Shown piece by piece: positions 1-12,099 of a DNA stretch of 37,870 nt. The notes below the pieces were generated by a model. The model was given only the letters and a program-made list of their open reading frames with translations, ran no database searches and had not been told where the DNA came from. Numbering within the stretch: position 1 is the first letter of the stretch; every line of letters begins with the position of its first letter. The translations under genes were made by a program, and so were the position numbers. Source of the DNA: Planctomycetota bacterium (lineage in GTDB: Bacteria; Planctomycetota; Brocadiia; Brocadiales; Brocadiaceae); NCBI GenBank assembly GCA_016188675.1, contig JACPHJ010000045.1, positions 1 through 37,870 of the forward strand. Reading direction: 5' to 3'.

Positions 1-139
1 ATACTCAAAATAGAACATCTCATTGGAAAAATACCGGCATGGCGAAACCAGTTCCGTCATACTTATCGAAGGGTATAACTGGCATAGCCGTTGTTCTCTG
101 ACCACGCCCACAGGACGTGGTTTTCTACATTATTAATAA
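1..139. other. Window edge, no gene seen
   Basis: No convincing reading frame on either strand. A short inverted motif, ACCACGCCC-A-CAGGACGTGGT, lies near 101-121. It resembles wording in the GC-rich intergenic repeats elsewhere in the window but is too short to classify. Confidence 0.4.
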
Positions 140-364
140 ATGATCCCCAAAGAATGCAAACGGCTGGCTGAGGTGGATTTTCCGATTGCAGTGGTGTCAA
201 AACACTCAGCACGGGAAAAGTCTATTCGGCATGGTCATCCGTCAACGCTTCATTTGTGGTAGGCAAGGCGTCCACTGGCGGCGTGTCATGCGATGCTCCT
301 CGGACTCCTGCTTCCAGACCCGTGCGACATGCACTTTTTTATTTGCTTTACAAAGGGTTATTAA
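140..364 (+). pseudogene. DUF1156-type DNA methylase N-terminal remnant
   Basis: Reading from ATG at 140, the translation begins [17 protein letters not shown] and continues with [16 protein letters not shown], a TAG at 260-262, then ARRPLAACHAMLLGLLLPDP. From memory, this matches the start of DUF1156 / COG1743 adenine-specific DNA methylases (signature [21 protein letters not shown]). The second Trp of the WW pair is replaced by the TAG stop (TGG to TAG). Family resemblance ends near codon 66 and the frame closes at 362-364, so about 65 codons of a protein that is normally many hundreds of residues remain. It is a dead fragment, possibly the edge of a lost restriction or defence locus. A different-frame ORF at 186-413 is a shadow. 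Confidence 0.72.
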
Positions 365-418
365 TTATTATGTGGCTTACATGCAACGAAAGATTCAATT
401 ACTTTATCAGTAAATAAC

Positions 419-778
419 ATGAAGAAAATTATTTTCTTTAAAAGGGGTTTTATAGGCATCCTGGTGGTATGGTTTCTCTTGTGCATATTACCGGGAGATT
501 GTTTAGTGTTAGGCTGTGCAGAAAAGGATTCATTCCATTGCACTGAGCGTGAATCTGCTGTTTTATCTCATAACGATACTTGTCCTTCCATTCCGGAAGA
601 CAAGCCACACTGTCAGAATTGTTGTGTACTTTGTGCCCACAATTTAGTCCTGCATCTGTTTCAAAATCCTCCATTCAGTTTTACCGGCACTCCCGGTCGG
701 TTTAAAACCATCTCTGTCGATCATCCCAACCGCATTTTTCAGACAATCATTTATCATCCCCCGCGTTTGTTCACGTAA
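419..778 (+). CDS. Cys-rich exported small protein upstream of czcC
   Basis: A 119-residue protein with a basic start (MKKIIFFKRG), a hydrophobic stretch at residues 11-30 that looks like a signal peptide or membrane anchor, and a Cys-rich mature part. The key motif is HCQNCCVLCAHN at residues 64-75 (C65, C68, C69, C72), with more Cys and His at 40-55. The Cys/His cluster suggests metal binding or a disulfide-stabilised periplasmic peptide. It lies 124 bp upstream of the CzcC-like gene on the same strand, so a periplasmic metal-binding role in the efflux block is a reasonable inference. I do not recognise a named family. Confidence 0.6.
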   Translation: MKKIIFFKRGFIGILVVWFLLCILPGDCLVLGCAEKDSFHCTERESAVLSHNDTCPSIPEDKPHCQNCCVLCAHNLVLHLFQNPPFSFTGTPGRFKTISVDHPNRIFQTIIYHPPRLFT

Positions 779-822
779 TTCCACAAATTGCTTGAATTAG
801 GCCTTCAGCAACTTTTAATCGA

Positions 823-850
823 GTAGTGGCAAGGCGCGCCTTGCTACTAC
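823..850. repeat. 28-bp palindromic repeat, copy 1
   Basis: Near-perfect palindrome GTAGTGGCAAGGCG / CGCCTTGCTACTAC with one mismatch. A second copy with the same layout is at 24332-24359. It lies just after the end of the small Cys-rich gene. It could form a stem-loop and act as a terminator or as the core of a mobile palindromic repeat. Confidence 0.8.
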
Positions 851-902
851 ATAAGTTGACTATAGTTGTACCATCCCACAAAAACTGGATTGTTCTGAAA
901 GG

Positions 903-2246
903 GTGTTGTTTATGTACACGTATTTTAATTTTAAATCCCCTCTTCAAAGATATAGGTTTCCATTTTGCGTCGCGGTAGTTTTTCTATTAGTTTGTTTACC
1001 GTGCTTTCAGGCAACAATTCCTGGAAACGATACTCCAATAAATGCCATGGATAAAAATAACCAACCTGTAAACAAGAAAATTTCGCTCGAAGAGGCCATT
1101 AAGACAGCCATTGAAAAAAACCCGCAATTGCAGTCGACAAGGGATCAGATAGATGCAGCCATTGGCTCATTACGACAGTCAAGGCTGTATCCAAATCCCG
1201 TCTTGGAACTTCTGGCTGAAGAAATTCCGAGCAGTGAACTTGGATTGAATCAGAGTCAAAACCTTGTTGGTATAACCCAGCCCATTATCACAGGCGGCAA
1301 AAGGGGATTAGGGATCAAGGTCAGCGAAAAATCAAAAGAAAAAAACGAATTAGAACGTGATTCAGTTTTACTGGCTGTTATAGCTGACACAAAGAAGGCA
1401 TTTTATAAAGCTGTCGCCGGCCAGGAAGGTTTTGCCATAGCAAAGAAAGTAGAAGAAATTGCAAAAGGCATTTATGAGAGTGAGAAACGCAGGTTCGATG
1501 CGGGTGAGGTGGCTGTTACGAACGTACTCAGGGCTGAGGTGGAATTGTCAAAGGCAAGAAACTCCGTTTCCGATGCTGAAGGCGATCTCCAGAATTCTAT
1601 AAAGGAGTTACAGACAGTGATGGGCATTCCGGAGGAAACCATCGACGGCGTAATTGGCAAGCTCTTAACGAAACTCGGGGAACTATCGCTTCATGAGCTT
1701 GAATTAAATATGAAGAGTAATCAGCCATTCCTTAAGGCATCAAAGAAGAATATTGAAATAGCTGAAACACAGTTGTTGCTGGAAAAAAGATTGTCTATAC
1801 CCGATATTAATGTGTCGGCTGGCTATAAACGTCTTTCATTGGAAAATGTGGATACCGTTCAGATGGGTATTGAGATACCCGCCCCCTTTTTTAATCGCAA
1901 CCAGGGCAATATACAAAAGGGTAAAGCCCTTTCAAGAAAGGCGAAAAGCGAGAATCGATCAGTTTACAACGAACTGCTCTTTCAATTAAGAAAGAATTTC
2001 AATTCATACAATGTGGAACGGAAGCGTGTCATTGAATATAGGGATAGGATTCTGCCAAGGGCAGAAGAATCCCTTAAGTTAATTACAAAGGGATACAGAG
2101 AGGGTGAATTTAATTATATCGACCTGCTGGATGCCCAGAGGACATGGGCAGAAACGAGGATTTTATATATAGAATCCCTAAAAAATCTAAATCTGCTCAT
2201 TGCGGATATTGAAAGGCTAGCCGTTACTAAAATAGGAAGACGATAA
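903..2246 (+). CDS. czcC: CzcC-like outer-membrane efflux factor (TolC family)
   Basis: A 447-residue protein from GTG at 903; ATG at 912 is an equally good start. Residues about 20-38 form a signal peptide. The mature part starts with KISLEEAIKTAIEKNPQLQSTRDQIDAA, the usual first helix of the outer-membrane efflux protein (OEP) domain, and contains two OEP repeats rich in long amphipathic helices (for example YESEKRRFDAGEVAVTNVLR and its repeat GYREGEFNYIDLLDAQRTW). Length fits CzcC/CusC-type trimers that form the outer-membrane channel of tripartite metal pumps. The matching CzcB and CzcA lie 4.7 kb downstream on the same strand, with other resistance genes between, so the czc set is split but collinear. 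Confidence 0.88.
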   Translation: MLFMYTYFNFKSPLQRYRFPFCVAVVFLLVCLPCFQATIPGNDTPINAMDKNNQPVNKKISLEEAIKTAIEKNPQLQSTRDQIDAAIGSLRQSRLYPNPVLELLAEEIPSSELGLNQSQNLVGITQPIITGGKRGLGIKVSEKSKEKNELERDSVLLAVIADTKKAFYKAVAGQEGFAIAKKVEEIAKGIYESEKRRFDAGEVAVTNVLRAEVELSKARNSVSDAEGDLQNSIKELQTVMGIPEETIDGVIGKLLTKLGELSLHELELNMKSNQPFLKASKKNIEIAETQLLLEKRLSIPDINVSAGYKRLSLENVDTVQMGIEIPAPFFNRNQGNIQKGKALSRKAKSENRSVYNELLFQLRKNFNSYNVERKRVIEYRDRILPRAEESLKLITKGYREGEFNYIDLLDAQRTWAETRILYIESLKNLNLLIADIERLAVTKIGRR

Positions 2247-2271
2247 TGGCGGCAAAAAGATTTATCGTAAT

Positions 2272-2308
2272 GGTTCACCGCAAAGGCGCAAAGAGCGCAA
2301 AGGAATAT
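2272..2308. repeat. CGCAAAGGCGCAAAGAGCGC intergenic repeat
   Basis: Short GC-rich wording CACCGCAAAGGCGCAAAGAG between czcC and the YnfA-like gene. A related inverted piece (TGCGCCTTTGCGGTG) follows the repeat at 16146-16220. It has no coding sense and is probably part of a dispersed repeat family. Confidence 0.5.
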
Positions 2309-2328
2309 AATATAACGGGAGTAAAAAA

Positions 2329-2667
2329 ATGGAAAAGATTGAAATTGTCAGGTCAATTTTCTTCTTTATCCTTGCCGGGATTTGCGAAATAGGCGGAGGA
2401 TATCTGATATGGCTGTGGCTGAGAGAAGGAAAGAGTGTCTGGATTGGGTTATCAGGAGCAATTGTGCTGGTTATCTATGGAGTTATACCAACATTCCAGC
2501 CTGCAAATTTTGGCCGGGTCTATGCCGCCTATGGCGGCATATTCATAGTTCTCTCCATTCTTTGGGGATGGAAGATTGATAAGATAACTCCTGACAAATT
2601 TGACCTGATCGGTGGTTTTATAGCCCTTATAGGTGTGGTTATTATCATGTACTGGCCGAGGGGATAA
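2329..2667 (+). CDS. YnfA/UPF0060 family inner-membrane protein
   Basis: A 112-residue integral membrane protein with four predicted helices. Family landmarks are [19 protein letters not shown] near the N terminus and [21 protein letters not shown], ending in [10 protein letters not shown]. Length and motifs match the UPF0060/YnfA family, which is related to small multidrug resistance transporters. Function is poorly known; members are often linked to drug or metal efflux, which fits this cluster. It is followed 30 bp later by the lipoprotein gene. A second frame inside it (2382-2579) is a shadow. Confidence 0.88.
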   Translation: MEKIEIVRSIFFFILAGICEIGGGYLIWLWLREGKSVWIGLSGAIVLVIYGVIPTFQPANFGRVYAAYGGIFIVLSILWGWKIDKITPDKFDLIGGFIALIGVVIIMYWPRG

Positions 2668-2697
2668 TTTTGTTAGGCAGACGAAAGGCGACTCACT

Positions 2698-3306
2698 GTG
2701 AAAAAGTGGTTTGTATGTATACTGCTTGTTTCATTGCCATGTGGCTGTGCAGAGACCCCGCATGCTGAACATGGTCATGAAATGACGCTTTATGAGATAA
2801 AAAAGAGTCATCTTTTCGGGCAGATTGAAAAGCAGCATGTACGCTTAACAGACCGGCAAATTGATGAACTCATTCGCTGCAATATAAATATCAGTGAACT
2901 TGAAAAAACGGTTGTGTATTATTCCATGACCACAAGACGTGGACGCAGTGAGGTGGCTAAGGCATTCCCGGTTAAGGGCGAAGGGGAATATGGTCCATTT
3001 GAACTGGTTGTGGACATTGATCGTACCATTACGATTAAAAAAATTCATATTGTTAAAAATCCTACAGACAGCGATGGAAATCCCGTTATCGATAGCAATT
3101 TTCTTGAACAATTTATCGGAAAGGACGTAACGTCCTCTTTCGAGCTTGCAAAAGAATTGGAAGATATGCTTACAACACCAGCTAAAATCAAACCAATAAA
3201 ATCGGCGCTTATTACATCCGAGAAGATTGCAAAGGAGTTGAGAAAATGGCTGTCTATCGCCAAAATACTCAAACGTGACTACCCCATCTGGAGCGTAGAA
3301 CAATGA
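2698..3306 (+). CDS. FMN-binding-domain-like lipoprotein
   Basis: A 202-residue protein from GTG at 2698. Residues 1-18 form a lipoprotein-type signal peptide ending near LPCGC. It continues with a His-rich patch (HAEHGHE) and a domain whose end ([16 protein letters not shown], then [17 protein letters not shown]) resembles RnfG/NqrC-type FMN-binding domains, in which the flavin is attached at an SGAT-like site. Here the site reads KSALITS, so covalent flavinylation is doubtful. The last four bases overlap the start of the ACR3 gene (ATGA), indicating translational coupling. The role is unknown; a periplasmic redox helper is possible. Confidence 0.5.
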   Translation: MKKWFVCILLVSLPCGCAETPHAEHGHEMTLYEIKKSHLFGQIEKQHVRLTDRQIDELIRCNINISELEKTVVYYSMTTRRGRSEVAKAFPVKGEGEYGPFELVVDIDRTITIKKIHIVKNPTDSDGNPVIDSNFLEQFIGKDVTSSFELAKELEDMLTTPAKIKPIKSALITSEKIAKELRKWLSIAKILKRDYPIWSVEQ

Positions 3307-4508
3307 TTGATGTAACGATAGAAAGGAAACTCAGCGTATTTGAAAAATTTCTGACAATTTGGGTAATTCTTTGTATTGTAGCTGGAATTATATTAGGCAA
3401 AGGTGCACCTAACGTAGCAAAGTATTTAGACGGATTATCCATTGCCATAAACGAAGCCCCTGTAGTTTCAATTCCAATTGCAATATGTCTCTTTTTTATG
3501 ATGTTTCCTATCATGGTAAAAATTGATTTTAAAGAAGTGATGAAAGCTGGTAAAACTATAAAACCTGTTGGTTTAACACTTTTTGCTAATTGGGCAATTA
3601 AACCATTTACTATGTATGCTATTGCACTGTTTTTCCTGGGATTTCTTTTTAAGACCTTTATCGGCGCTTCTGCCTGGGATTTTGTTAAACTGCCACCCGG
3701 TGCAGACTGGGAGATTGGAACGGTTCATGGAGCAGGATTGGTAGTCATGAACTACGATTATAATGCCAAGATGCTTTTGATCCCTTTATGGAGAAGCTAT
3801 CTTGCCGGATGTATTCTTTTGGGAATTGCACCCTGTACCGCTATGGTGCTTGTTTGGGGCTATCTCGCAAAAGGAAACGACGGGCATACACTTGTTATGG
3901 TTGCAATAAATTCACTATCAATGCTCGTTTTGTATGGGCCACTCGGAGGGTTTTTGCTTGGAGTTGGAAGACTTCCCGTTCCCTGGCAGGCGCTGGTTCT
4001 TTCTATAGCAATTTATGTCGCGCTTCCCCTTGTTGCTGGATATTTTACAAGAAAATGGATAATAAAGACAAAAGGTAAAATCTGGTTTGATGAAAAATTC
4101 TTACATTTGCTCACCCCCGTTTCAATTATTGCGTTACTCGTTACCCTTGTTCTCCTTTTTTCATTCAAAGGAGAACTCATTCTCACGCAGCCGACTACCA
4201 TATTTTGGATAGCGATACCATTATTTATCCAGACAAACCTTATTTTCTGGATTACCTACGGGCTTGCAAAAAAAATGAAGCTTACTTATGAGGATGCTGC
4301 TCCATCAGCTATGATAGGCGCAAGCAATCATTTTGAAGTTGCGATTGCCACGTCCACAATGCTTTTTGGACTTGCCTCTGGTTCCTCACTTGCAACTGTG
4401 GTTGGTGTTTTAATTGAAGTACCTACTATGTTATTTCTTGTTTATATCTGCAAGAGAACAAAAAACTGGTTCTCTTCAGAAAAGCTCAATACCAAAGGTT
4501 ACATGTGA
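3303..4508 (+). CDS. acr3: ACR3-family arsenite efflux permease
   Basis: A 401-residue polytopic inner-membrane protein with about ten helices, matching the ACR3 (Bass superfamily) arsenite carrier. The family landmark [17 protein letters not shown] carries the conserved Cys (C178) that ACR3 proteins need for As(III) transport, and [12 protein letters not shown] carries the conserved Glu (E372). The [15 protein letters not shown] region is also typical. Compared with the minimal ACR3 layout there are about 35 extra residues (roughly 120-158, including [15 protein letters not shown]) in the loop before the Cys-bearing helix. No arsR or arsC is beside it. The gene overlaps the lipoprotein gene by 4 bp. 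Confidence 0.93.
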   Translation: MIDVTIERKLSVFEKFLTIWVILCIVAGIILGKGAPNVAKYLDGLSIAINEAPVVSIPIAICLFFMMFPIMVKIDFKEVMKAGKTIKPVGLTLFANWAIKPFTMYAIALFFLGFLFKTFIGASAWDFVKLPPGADWEIGTVHGAGLVVMNYDYNAKMLLIPLWRSYLAGCILLGIAPCTAMVLVWGYLAKGNDGHTLVMVAINSLSMLVLYGPLGGFLLGVGRLPVPWQALVLSIAIYVALPLVAGYFTRKWIIKTKGKIWFDEKFLHLLTPVSIIALLVTLVLLFSFKGELILTQPTTIFWIAIPLFIQTNLIFWITYGLAKKMKLTYEDAAPSAMIGASNHFEVAIATSTMLFGLASGSSLATVVGVLIEVPTMLFLVYICKRTKNWFSSEKLNTKGYM

Positions 4509-4571
4509 AAATATTTATTTGTATAGGAATTTTCATTTTATTTAAGCGGTTTTTAGAGTGTGAATCGTAAA

Positions 4572-4658
4572 AGTCCCCCTTAGCAAAGGGGGATAAAGGG
4601 GGTTGTAAAATTGCCGGGAAAAACACAACCCCCAAATCCCCCTTTATTAACTGGGACT
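4572..4658. repeat. GC-rich inverted repeat (mini-element)
   Basis: About 87 bp bounded by AGTCCCCCTTAGCAAAGGGG on the left and CCCCCTTTATTAACTGGGACT-like sequence on the right, with TTGT/ACAA-flanked inner arms. The ends are inverted copies, so the whole unit can fold into a hairpin. Related copies lie at 6897-6987 and 16146-16220. It overlaps an upstream TTG that would extend the P-type ATPase frame, so that extension is not real coding sequence. Confidence 0.75.
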
Positions 4659-4664
4659 AACTGG

Positions 4665-6782
4665 ATGATGAGTACAATGGTAAAAGAACAATTTGAAACC
4701 TATAAGTTGATTGTAGAAGGAATGGATTGCCAGGATGAGGTGAGGCTTATCGAGAAGAAGCTGGCGTCGCTCACAGGCATAAAAAACTTCGAAATCTACC
4801 TTGCGACTCAGGGGGTGAAAGTCGTTTTTGACTCTTCATTAATTTCAATCCAGCAAATCATCAAAAGTATTGCTGAAACAGGGATGAAGACGTCCGTTGT
4901 TAAGGAAACCAAACCAAAAATTACCTGGTGGAAGGAAAAGAGGATTATAGCCCTCACGTTATGCGGTCTCTTTACTTTAACGGCCTTTGTGTTAGAAAAC
5001 GTCGGATGGAAGGGAATAATGACTATTATTTTTTATAGTATAGCCATTATTACAGGAGGTTATTACCCTGCAAAGATGGCGCTCAACGCCATGAAAACGC
5101 TAACCCTTAATATACGCACCTTAATGGTTACCGGGGCTATAGGGGCTGTAACCCTTGGATTGTGGGAAGAGGCATCCATGCTGGTTTTTATATACCTGTT
5201 AGGCGACGTTTTAGAAGTCTATACCGTAACCAAGTCAAGAGGCGCAGTAAAGATGCTCATGGAACTGGCGCCAAAAGAAGCGCTGGTCAGAAAAAATGGT
5301 AAAGAGGTGATTTTGCCTGTGGAAGAAGTACAGGTTTCCGACCATATCATTATACGTCCAGGCGAAAAGATACCATTGGATGGCAGGGTGACAGGAGGTT
5401 CTTCCAGCGTCGACCAGTCACCCATTACCGGCGAGTCGATTCCTGTGGAAAAGAAGGAAGGCGACGAGGTCTTTGCAGGCGCCTTGAATCAAAGGGGTGT
5501 TCTGGAAGTAGTGGTAACGAAATTATCTAAAGATACTACCCTTGCCAAGATTATTCATCTCGTGGAAGAGGCCCAGGCAAGGAAATCCAGCTATCAGCGC
5601 TTTGGCGAAAAGTTTGGAAAATATTATACCCCTGCAATGTTTGCACTGGCCTTTGTCGTGGCAACAATTCCTCCGTTATTCTGGGGTGGATTTTCTTACT
5701 GGTTCTATAGGGGATTGGTGGTTCTCGTTGTGTCGTGTTCTTGTGGTATTGCCCTATCAGTTCCGGTTGCTGTGGTTGCGGCTATTGGGAATGCGGCACG
5801 TCATGGGATACTGGTAAAGGGCGGGGTCTATCTGGAAATTGCAGAAAAACTGAAGGCCATCGCCTTTGATAAGACAGGAACAATTACCATTGGTAAACCG
5901 TTCGTTACCGACATCATACCTCTGAATAATCAAACAGAGGAAACAATACTACAACTGGCTGCCAGTATCGAGAGTCGCTCAGAGCATGCTTTGGGGGAAA
6001 CTATTGTAAGCCAGGCAAAGGAACGAGGATTAAATCTTCAGACAGTGGACGCCTTTGAATCACTGCCTGGGATGGGGGTAAAGGCAAGAATAGGCGTTTC
6101 CGAATACTTCATTGGAAATAAACGACTTTTTTCCGACTACACAATTCCCATAGATAAGATTCAAGTTCAAATCTCTGCTTTAGAGAAACAAGGTAAAACG
6201 GTTGTATTGTTTGGCTCTAAGAAGGAAGTTTTAGGGATTATTGCAGTAGCCGACAAGGTCAGGGGTGAGGCAAAATATGTTATCCATACGTTAAAACATG
6301 CGGGAATTGAAAGAGTGATCATGCTTACCGGAGACAATGAGGAAACTGCCGCAGAAATTGCCAGAGAGACTGATATTGATGAATATTATGCCAGATTGCT
6401 TCCGGAAGATAAGGTAGAGACAGTGAAGAAACTAAAGGGAAAATATCATTACATTGCTATGGCGGGAGATGGGGTCAACGACGCCCCCGCTATGGCTGAA
6501 GCGGATGTAGGGATTGCCATGGGCGCTGCAGGTACGGATATCGCCATCGAGACCAGCGATTTTGTACTCATGTCTGATGACCTGTCAAAAATTCCTTATA
6601 TAATAAAACTGAGTCAAAGGGCAATAAAGATTATCCGTCAAAATATCATCGTCTCCCTTCTCATCATCAGCTTCCTGGTACCAGTAGCCCTTTGTGGCTG
6701 GATTGGCCTTGTGCCCGGCCTTCTGATTAACGAGATAGGTGGATTGATTGTAATAGCCAATGGACTAAGACTTTTGAGGTGA
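4665..6782 (+). CDS. P1B-type heavy-metal transporting ATPase
   Basis: A 705-residue protein from ATG at 4665. The open frame reaches back to a TTG at 4611, but that part is a GC-rich repeat. Order: heavy-metal-associated domain with GMDCQDE (residues 19-25, second Cys replaced as in many Zn/Cd ATPases), membrane helices, actuator TGES (255-258), transmembrane metal site, DKTGT phosphorylation site (D402), nucleotide domain, GDGVND (601-606), final helices. Three motifs deviate: the usual CPC is CSC (358-360), the usual SEHPL is SEHAL (439-443), and the last helix reads NEIGG instead of the Zn/Cd-type D.G or the Co-type HEGGT. The substrate is therefore uncertain; Zn, Cd or Co export is likely from context. 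Confidence 0.9.
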   Translation: MMSTMVKEQFETYKLIVEGMDCQDEVRLIEKKLASLTGIKNFEIYLATQGVKVVFDSSLISIQQIIKSIAETGMKTSVVKETKPKITWWKEKRIIALTLCGLFTLTAFVLENVGWKGIMTIIFYSIAIITGGYYPAKMALNAMKTLTLNIRTLMVTGAIGAVTLGLWEEASMLVFIYLLGDVLEVYTVTKSRGAVKMLMELAPKEALVRKNGKEVILPVEEVQVSDHIIIRPGEKIPLDGRVTGGSSSVDQSPITGESIPVEKKEGDEVFAGALNQRGVLEVVVTKLSKDTTLAKIIHLVEEAQARKSSYQRFGEKFGKYYTPAMFALAFVVATIPPLFWGGFSYWFYRGLVVLVVSCSCGIALSVPVAVVAAIGNAARHGILVKGGVYLEIAEKLKAIAFDKTGTITIGKPFVTDIIPLNNQTEETILQLAASIESRSEHALGETIVSQAKERGLNLQTVDAFESLPGMGVKARIGVSEYFIGNKRLFSDYTIPIDKIQVQISALEKQGKTVVLFGSKKEVLGIIAVADKVRGEAKYVIHTLKHAGIERVIMLTGDNEETAAEIARETDIDEYYARLLPEDKVETVKKLKGKYHYIAMAGDGVNDAPAMAEADVGIAMGAAGTDIAIETSDFVLMSDDLSKIPYIIKLSQRAIKIIRQNIIVSLLIISFLVPVALCGWIGLVPGLLINEIGGLIVIANGLRLLR

Positions 6783-6794
6783 TAAAACGTGCAG

Positions 6795-6845
6795 AAGACC
6801 TCCCCTTTATCCCCTCCTTGTGAAGGAGGGAAAAGAAGGTGTGGT
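6795..6845. repeat. CTCCCC/GGGAGG intergenic repeat
   Basis: Sequence with CCCCTTTATCCCCTCCTTGTG followed by GAAGGAGGGAAAAGAAGGTG, an imperfect inverted repeat immediately after the ATPase stop. It is related in wording to the copies at 11864-11925 and in cas6 near 36170-36215. It may also act as a weak terminator. Confidence 0.6.
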
Positions 6846-6896
6846 CACAAACAATTTCACTAATTATTTAAGCAAAACACTCTGCCATGTGATGCA

Positions 6897-6987
6897 AAAA
6901 TCCCCCTTTGAAAAGGGGGCAAAGGGGATTGTAAAATAGCCATGAAAAAATACAACCCCCTGAATCCCCCTTTGTTAAGGGGTACTT
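6897..6987. repeat. GC-rich inverted repeat (mini-element)
   Basis: Same family as 4572-4658: left end AAATCCCCCTTTGAAAAGGG, an inner TTGTAAAATAGCCATGAAAAA spacer, and the inverted right end CCCCCTTTGTTAAGGGGTACT. It fills the gap between the P-type ATPase and the CzcB-like gene. Confidence 0.72.
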
Positions 6988-6999
6988 AAAAGGAATTAC

Positions 7000-8541
7000 T
7001 TGAAAATTCATATTATGAAAAACTTAATAAATCGTTTTAAAAAGATATTAGCAATCGGGATCGTCGTCCTGGTAGGAATTGTCCTGGCGTGGGTTATCCT
7101 TAGCATGGAGAAAACCGCGGTTCACGATTCTCATGAAGAAGCTGAATCGCATCACGAACATGAGGATGATGGTCACATAAAGGGGCCTCATGGCGGCAGA
7201 TTGTTGTCAGAGGATGATTTTCAGGTTGAGATTACAATTTATGAACGTGGCATTCCTCCCCAGTTTAGAGTCTATGTATTTGATAAAAGAAATGCGGTTA
7301 ACCCTGACGAGGTAAAATTAACCATAGAATTACACAGACTCGGTGGCAGAGTGGATGTGATCAGCTTCAAAAGAGAAGGTGGGTATCTTTGTGGTGACAG
7401 GGTTATTGAAGAGCCGCATTCTTTCGATGTCAAGGTATTAGCAGAATGGAACGGTCATGCGTACCGCTGGGAATATTCACAGGTGGAAGGAAGGGTTGAA
7501 CTCTCTCCTGAGGCAGTACAAAGCGCCGGGATCGGCATTGAGACTGCCGGTCCTGTTCAAATGAAAACTGTCATTGAACTACCGGGTGAGGTTAAGCTCA
7601 ACGCCGATAAGGTGGTGCATGTCGTGCCACGGCTTTCAGGAGTAGTAACTGCGGTATACAAAAATCTGGGTGATACAGTAAATCATGGTGAGGTTATTGC
7701 CGTTCTTGACTGCCGGGAACTGGCAGAACTAAAAAGCGCATATATAGCTTCTATTAAACGAGTAGAACTGGCGCAAGCGACATTCAACCGTAAGGAACGT
7801 CTCTGGAAAGAGAAGATTTCCGCAGAAAAGGACTATCTTGCCAGCAAGCAGGCATTGACGGAAGAAGAAATAAATTTGCAAACAGTTAAGCAAAAATTAC
7901 TGGCCTTAGGGCTTTCCCAAACTGATCTGGATACCGTTTCAGACAAGACAGACAGAAGTCTTACAAGGTACGAGGTGCGTGCACTATTTGATGGAGTGAT
8001 CATTGAAAAACACATCACGGTTGGAGAATCAATCAAGGATGATGCCGATATCTTCGTCCTTGCCGACCTGTCAACCGTTTGGGTAGAGGTTACGGTGTAT
8101 GCGAAGGACTTGAACGTAGTAAAAACCGGACAGACCGTTACCGTGAAGTCTGAGGCATTAGGTCTGAAGGCAGATGGTATTCTAACGTATCTCGGCCCGC
8201 TTGTCGGTGAGCAGACACGGACTGCACAGGGGAGAGTCGTCGTGCCAAATACCGAAGGGCAGTGGCGTCCCGGTCTCTTTGTGACTATTGAAGTCGTCCA
8301 TGAAGAGGTATCAGTGCCGGTTGCAGTACCAGTTGATGCACTACAAACATACCGTGATTGGTCAGTTGTATTTGTACAATACGGCGACTTGTTTGAGGTT
8401 CGACCGTTGGAGTTGGGGCGAAACGACGGGCGATGGGTGGAGGTATTACACGGTCTCTCTCCGGGCGAGAAGTATGCTGCACGCAACAGCTTCATCCTAA
8501 AGGCCGATTTAGGCAAGGCAGGGGCAACGCATGAGCATTAG
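7000..8541 (+). CDS. czcB: CzcB-like RND periplasmic adaptor
   Basis: A 513-residue membrane-fusion protein. TTG at 7000 opens the frame; ATG at 7015 is a better start. Residues about 15-36 form the membrane anchor. A His-rich stretch follows (HDSHEEAESHHEHEDDGH), a likely metal sensor or buffer as in CzcB. Next comes an N-terminal accessory domain, then the biotinyl/lipoyl half-motifs around LSGVVTAVYKNLGDTVNHGEVIAVLDC, a helical hairpin, and the beta-barrel part (VWVEVTVYAKDLNVVKTGQTV). It should link the CzcA pump to the CzcC channel. The gap to czcA is 138 bp. Confidence 0.92.
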   Translation: MKIHIMKNLINRFKKILAIGIVVLVGIVLAWVILSMEKTAVHDSHEEAESHHEHEDDGHIKGPHGGRLLSEDDFQVEITIYERGIPPQFRVYVFDKRNAVNPDEVKLTIELHRLGGRVDVISFKREGGYLCGDRVIEEPHSFDVKVLAEWNGHAYRWEYSQVEGRVELSPEAVQSAGIGIETAGPVQMKTVIELPGEVKLNADKVVHVVPRLSGVVTAVYKNLGDTVNHGEVIAVLDCRELAELKSAYIASIKRVELAQATFNRKERLWKEKISAEKDYLASKQALTEEEINLQTVKQKLLALGLSQTDLDTVSDKTDRSLTRYEVRALFDGVIIEKHITVGESIKDDADIFVLADLSTVWVEVTVYAKDLNVVKTGQTVTVKSEALGLKADGILTYLGPLVGEQTRTAQGRVVVPNTEGQWRPGLFVTIEVVHEEVSVPVAVPVDALQTYRDWSVVFVQYGDLFEVRPLELGRNDGRWVEVLHGLSPGEKYAARNSFILKADLGKAGATHEH

Positions 8542-8673
8542 ATTTTATCCACAGACCGGACTAACCCAGGAAGCAAAGTACATTAGAAAACTTTCTAAAT
8601 ATATTGAAGAAGCAGGAAGCAAGAGGCATGAAGCAAGAAATCTAGCTTCTGTCATCATTCTTCTTGCATCTAA

Positions 8674-11862
<3,189 letters not shown>

Positions 11863-11863
11863 A

Positions 11864-11925
11864 AATACAACACCCTCCCTTAGTCCCTCCCATCAAGGGA
11901 GGGAGAAATTTGGTGGTGGTCAAAC
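11864..11925. repeat. CCCTCCC/GGGAGGG intergenic repeat
   Basis: ACACCCTCCCTTAGTCCCTC followed by ATCAAGGGAGGGAGAAATTTG, an inverted repeat just after czcA. Same family as 6795-6845. A stem-loop followed by a T-poor tail makes it a poor intrinsic terminator by itself. Confidence 0.6.
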
Positions 11926-11940
11926 AACTTAACTGATACA

Positions 11941-12095
11941 AATTTTGGTAACAATTTAGCCCTTTGAAAAAGGTAGCACCGATCCCTTGTGATCGGCATT
12001 GTGCGGGGGATAAACCGCCCGCGCTACGAACTTTTTTTGTTGAGATTCCCCGTAAATGTATGGATTTTTCAAAGGGCTAAATTGTAACCAAATTT
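11941..12095. mobile_element. MITE-like element with 25-bp terminal inverted repeats
   Basis: Left terminus GGTAACAATTTAGCCCTTTG at 11947 and right terminus CAAAGGGCTAAATTGTAACC ending at 12089 are inverted copies over 25 bp (11947-11971 and 12065-12089) with one mismatch. AAATTT flanks both ends. The interior (about 93 bp) is noncoding and contains GTAGCACCGATCCC and GGGGGATAAACCGCCCGC. A degenerate relative of this interior is at 22999-23095. No transposase is present, so it is a non-autonomous element between convergent czcA and sdhA. Confidence 0.78.
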
Positions 12096-12099
12096 AATA

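Noticed and set aside
186..413. 75-codon frame at the left end
   Set aside because: Different frame from the DUF1156 remnant; no family resemblance.
4611..4664. Upstream TTG extension of the P-type ATPase
   Set aside because: The extra codons are a GC-rich repeat; ATG at 4665 is followed directly by the metal-binding domain.
7833..8516. 227-codon frame opposite the CzcB gene
   Set aside because: Antisense shadow of a clear family gene, with Ser/Thr-rich composition and no recognisable domain.
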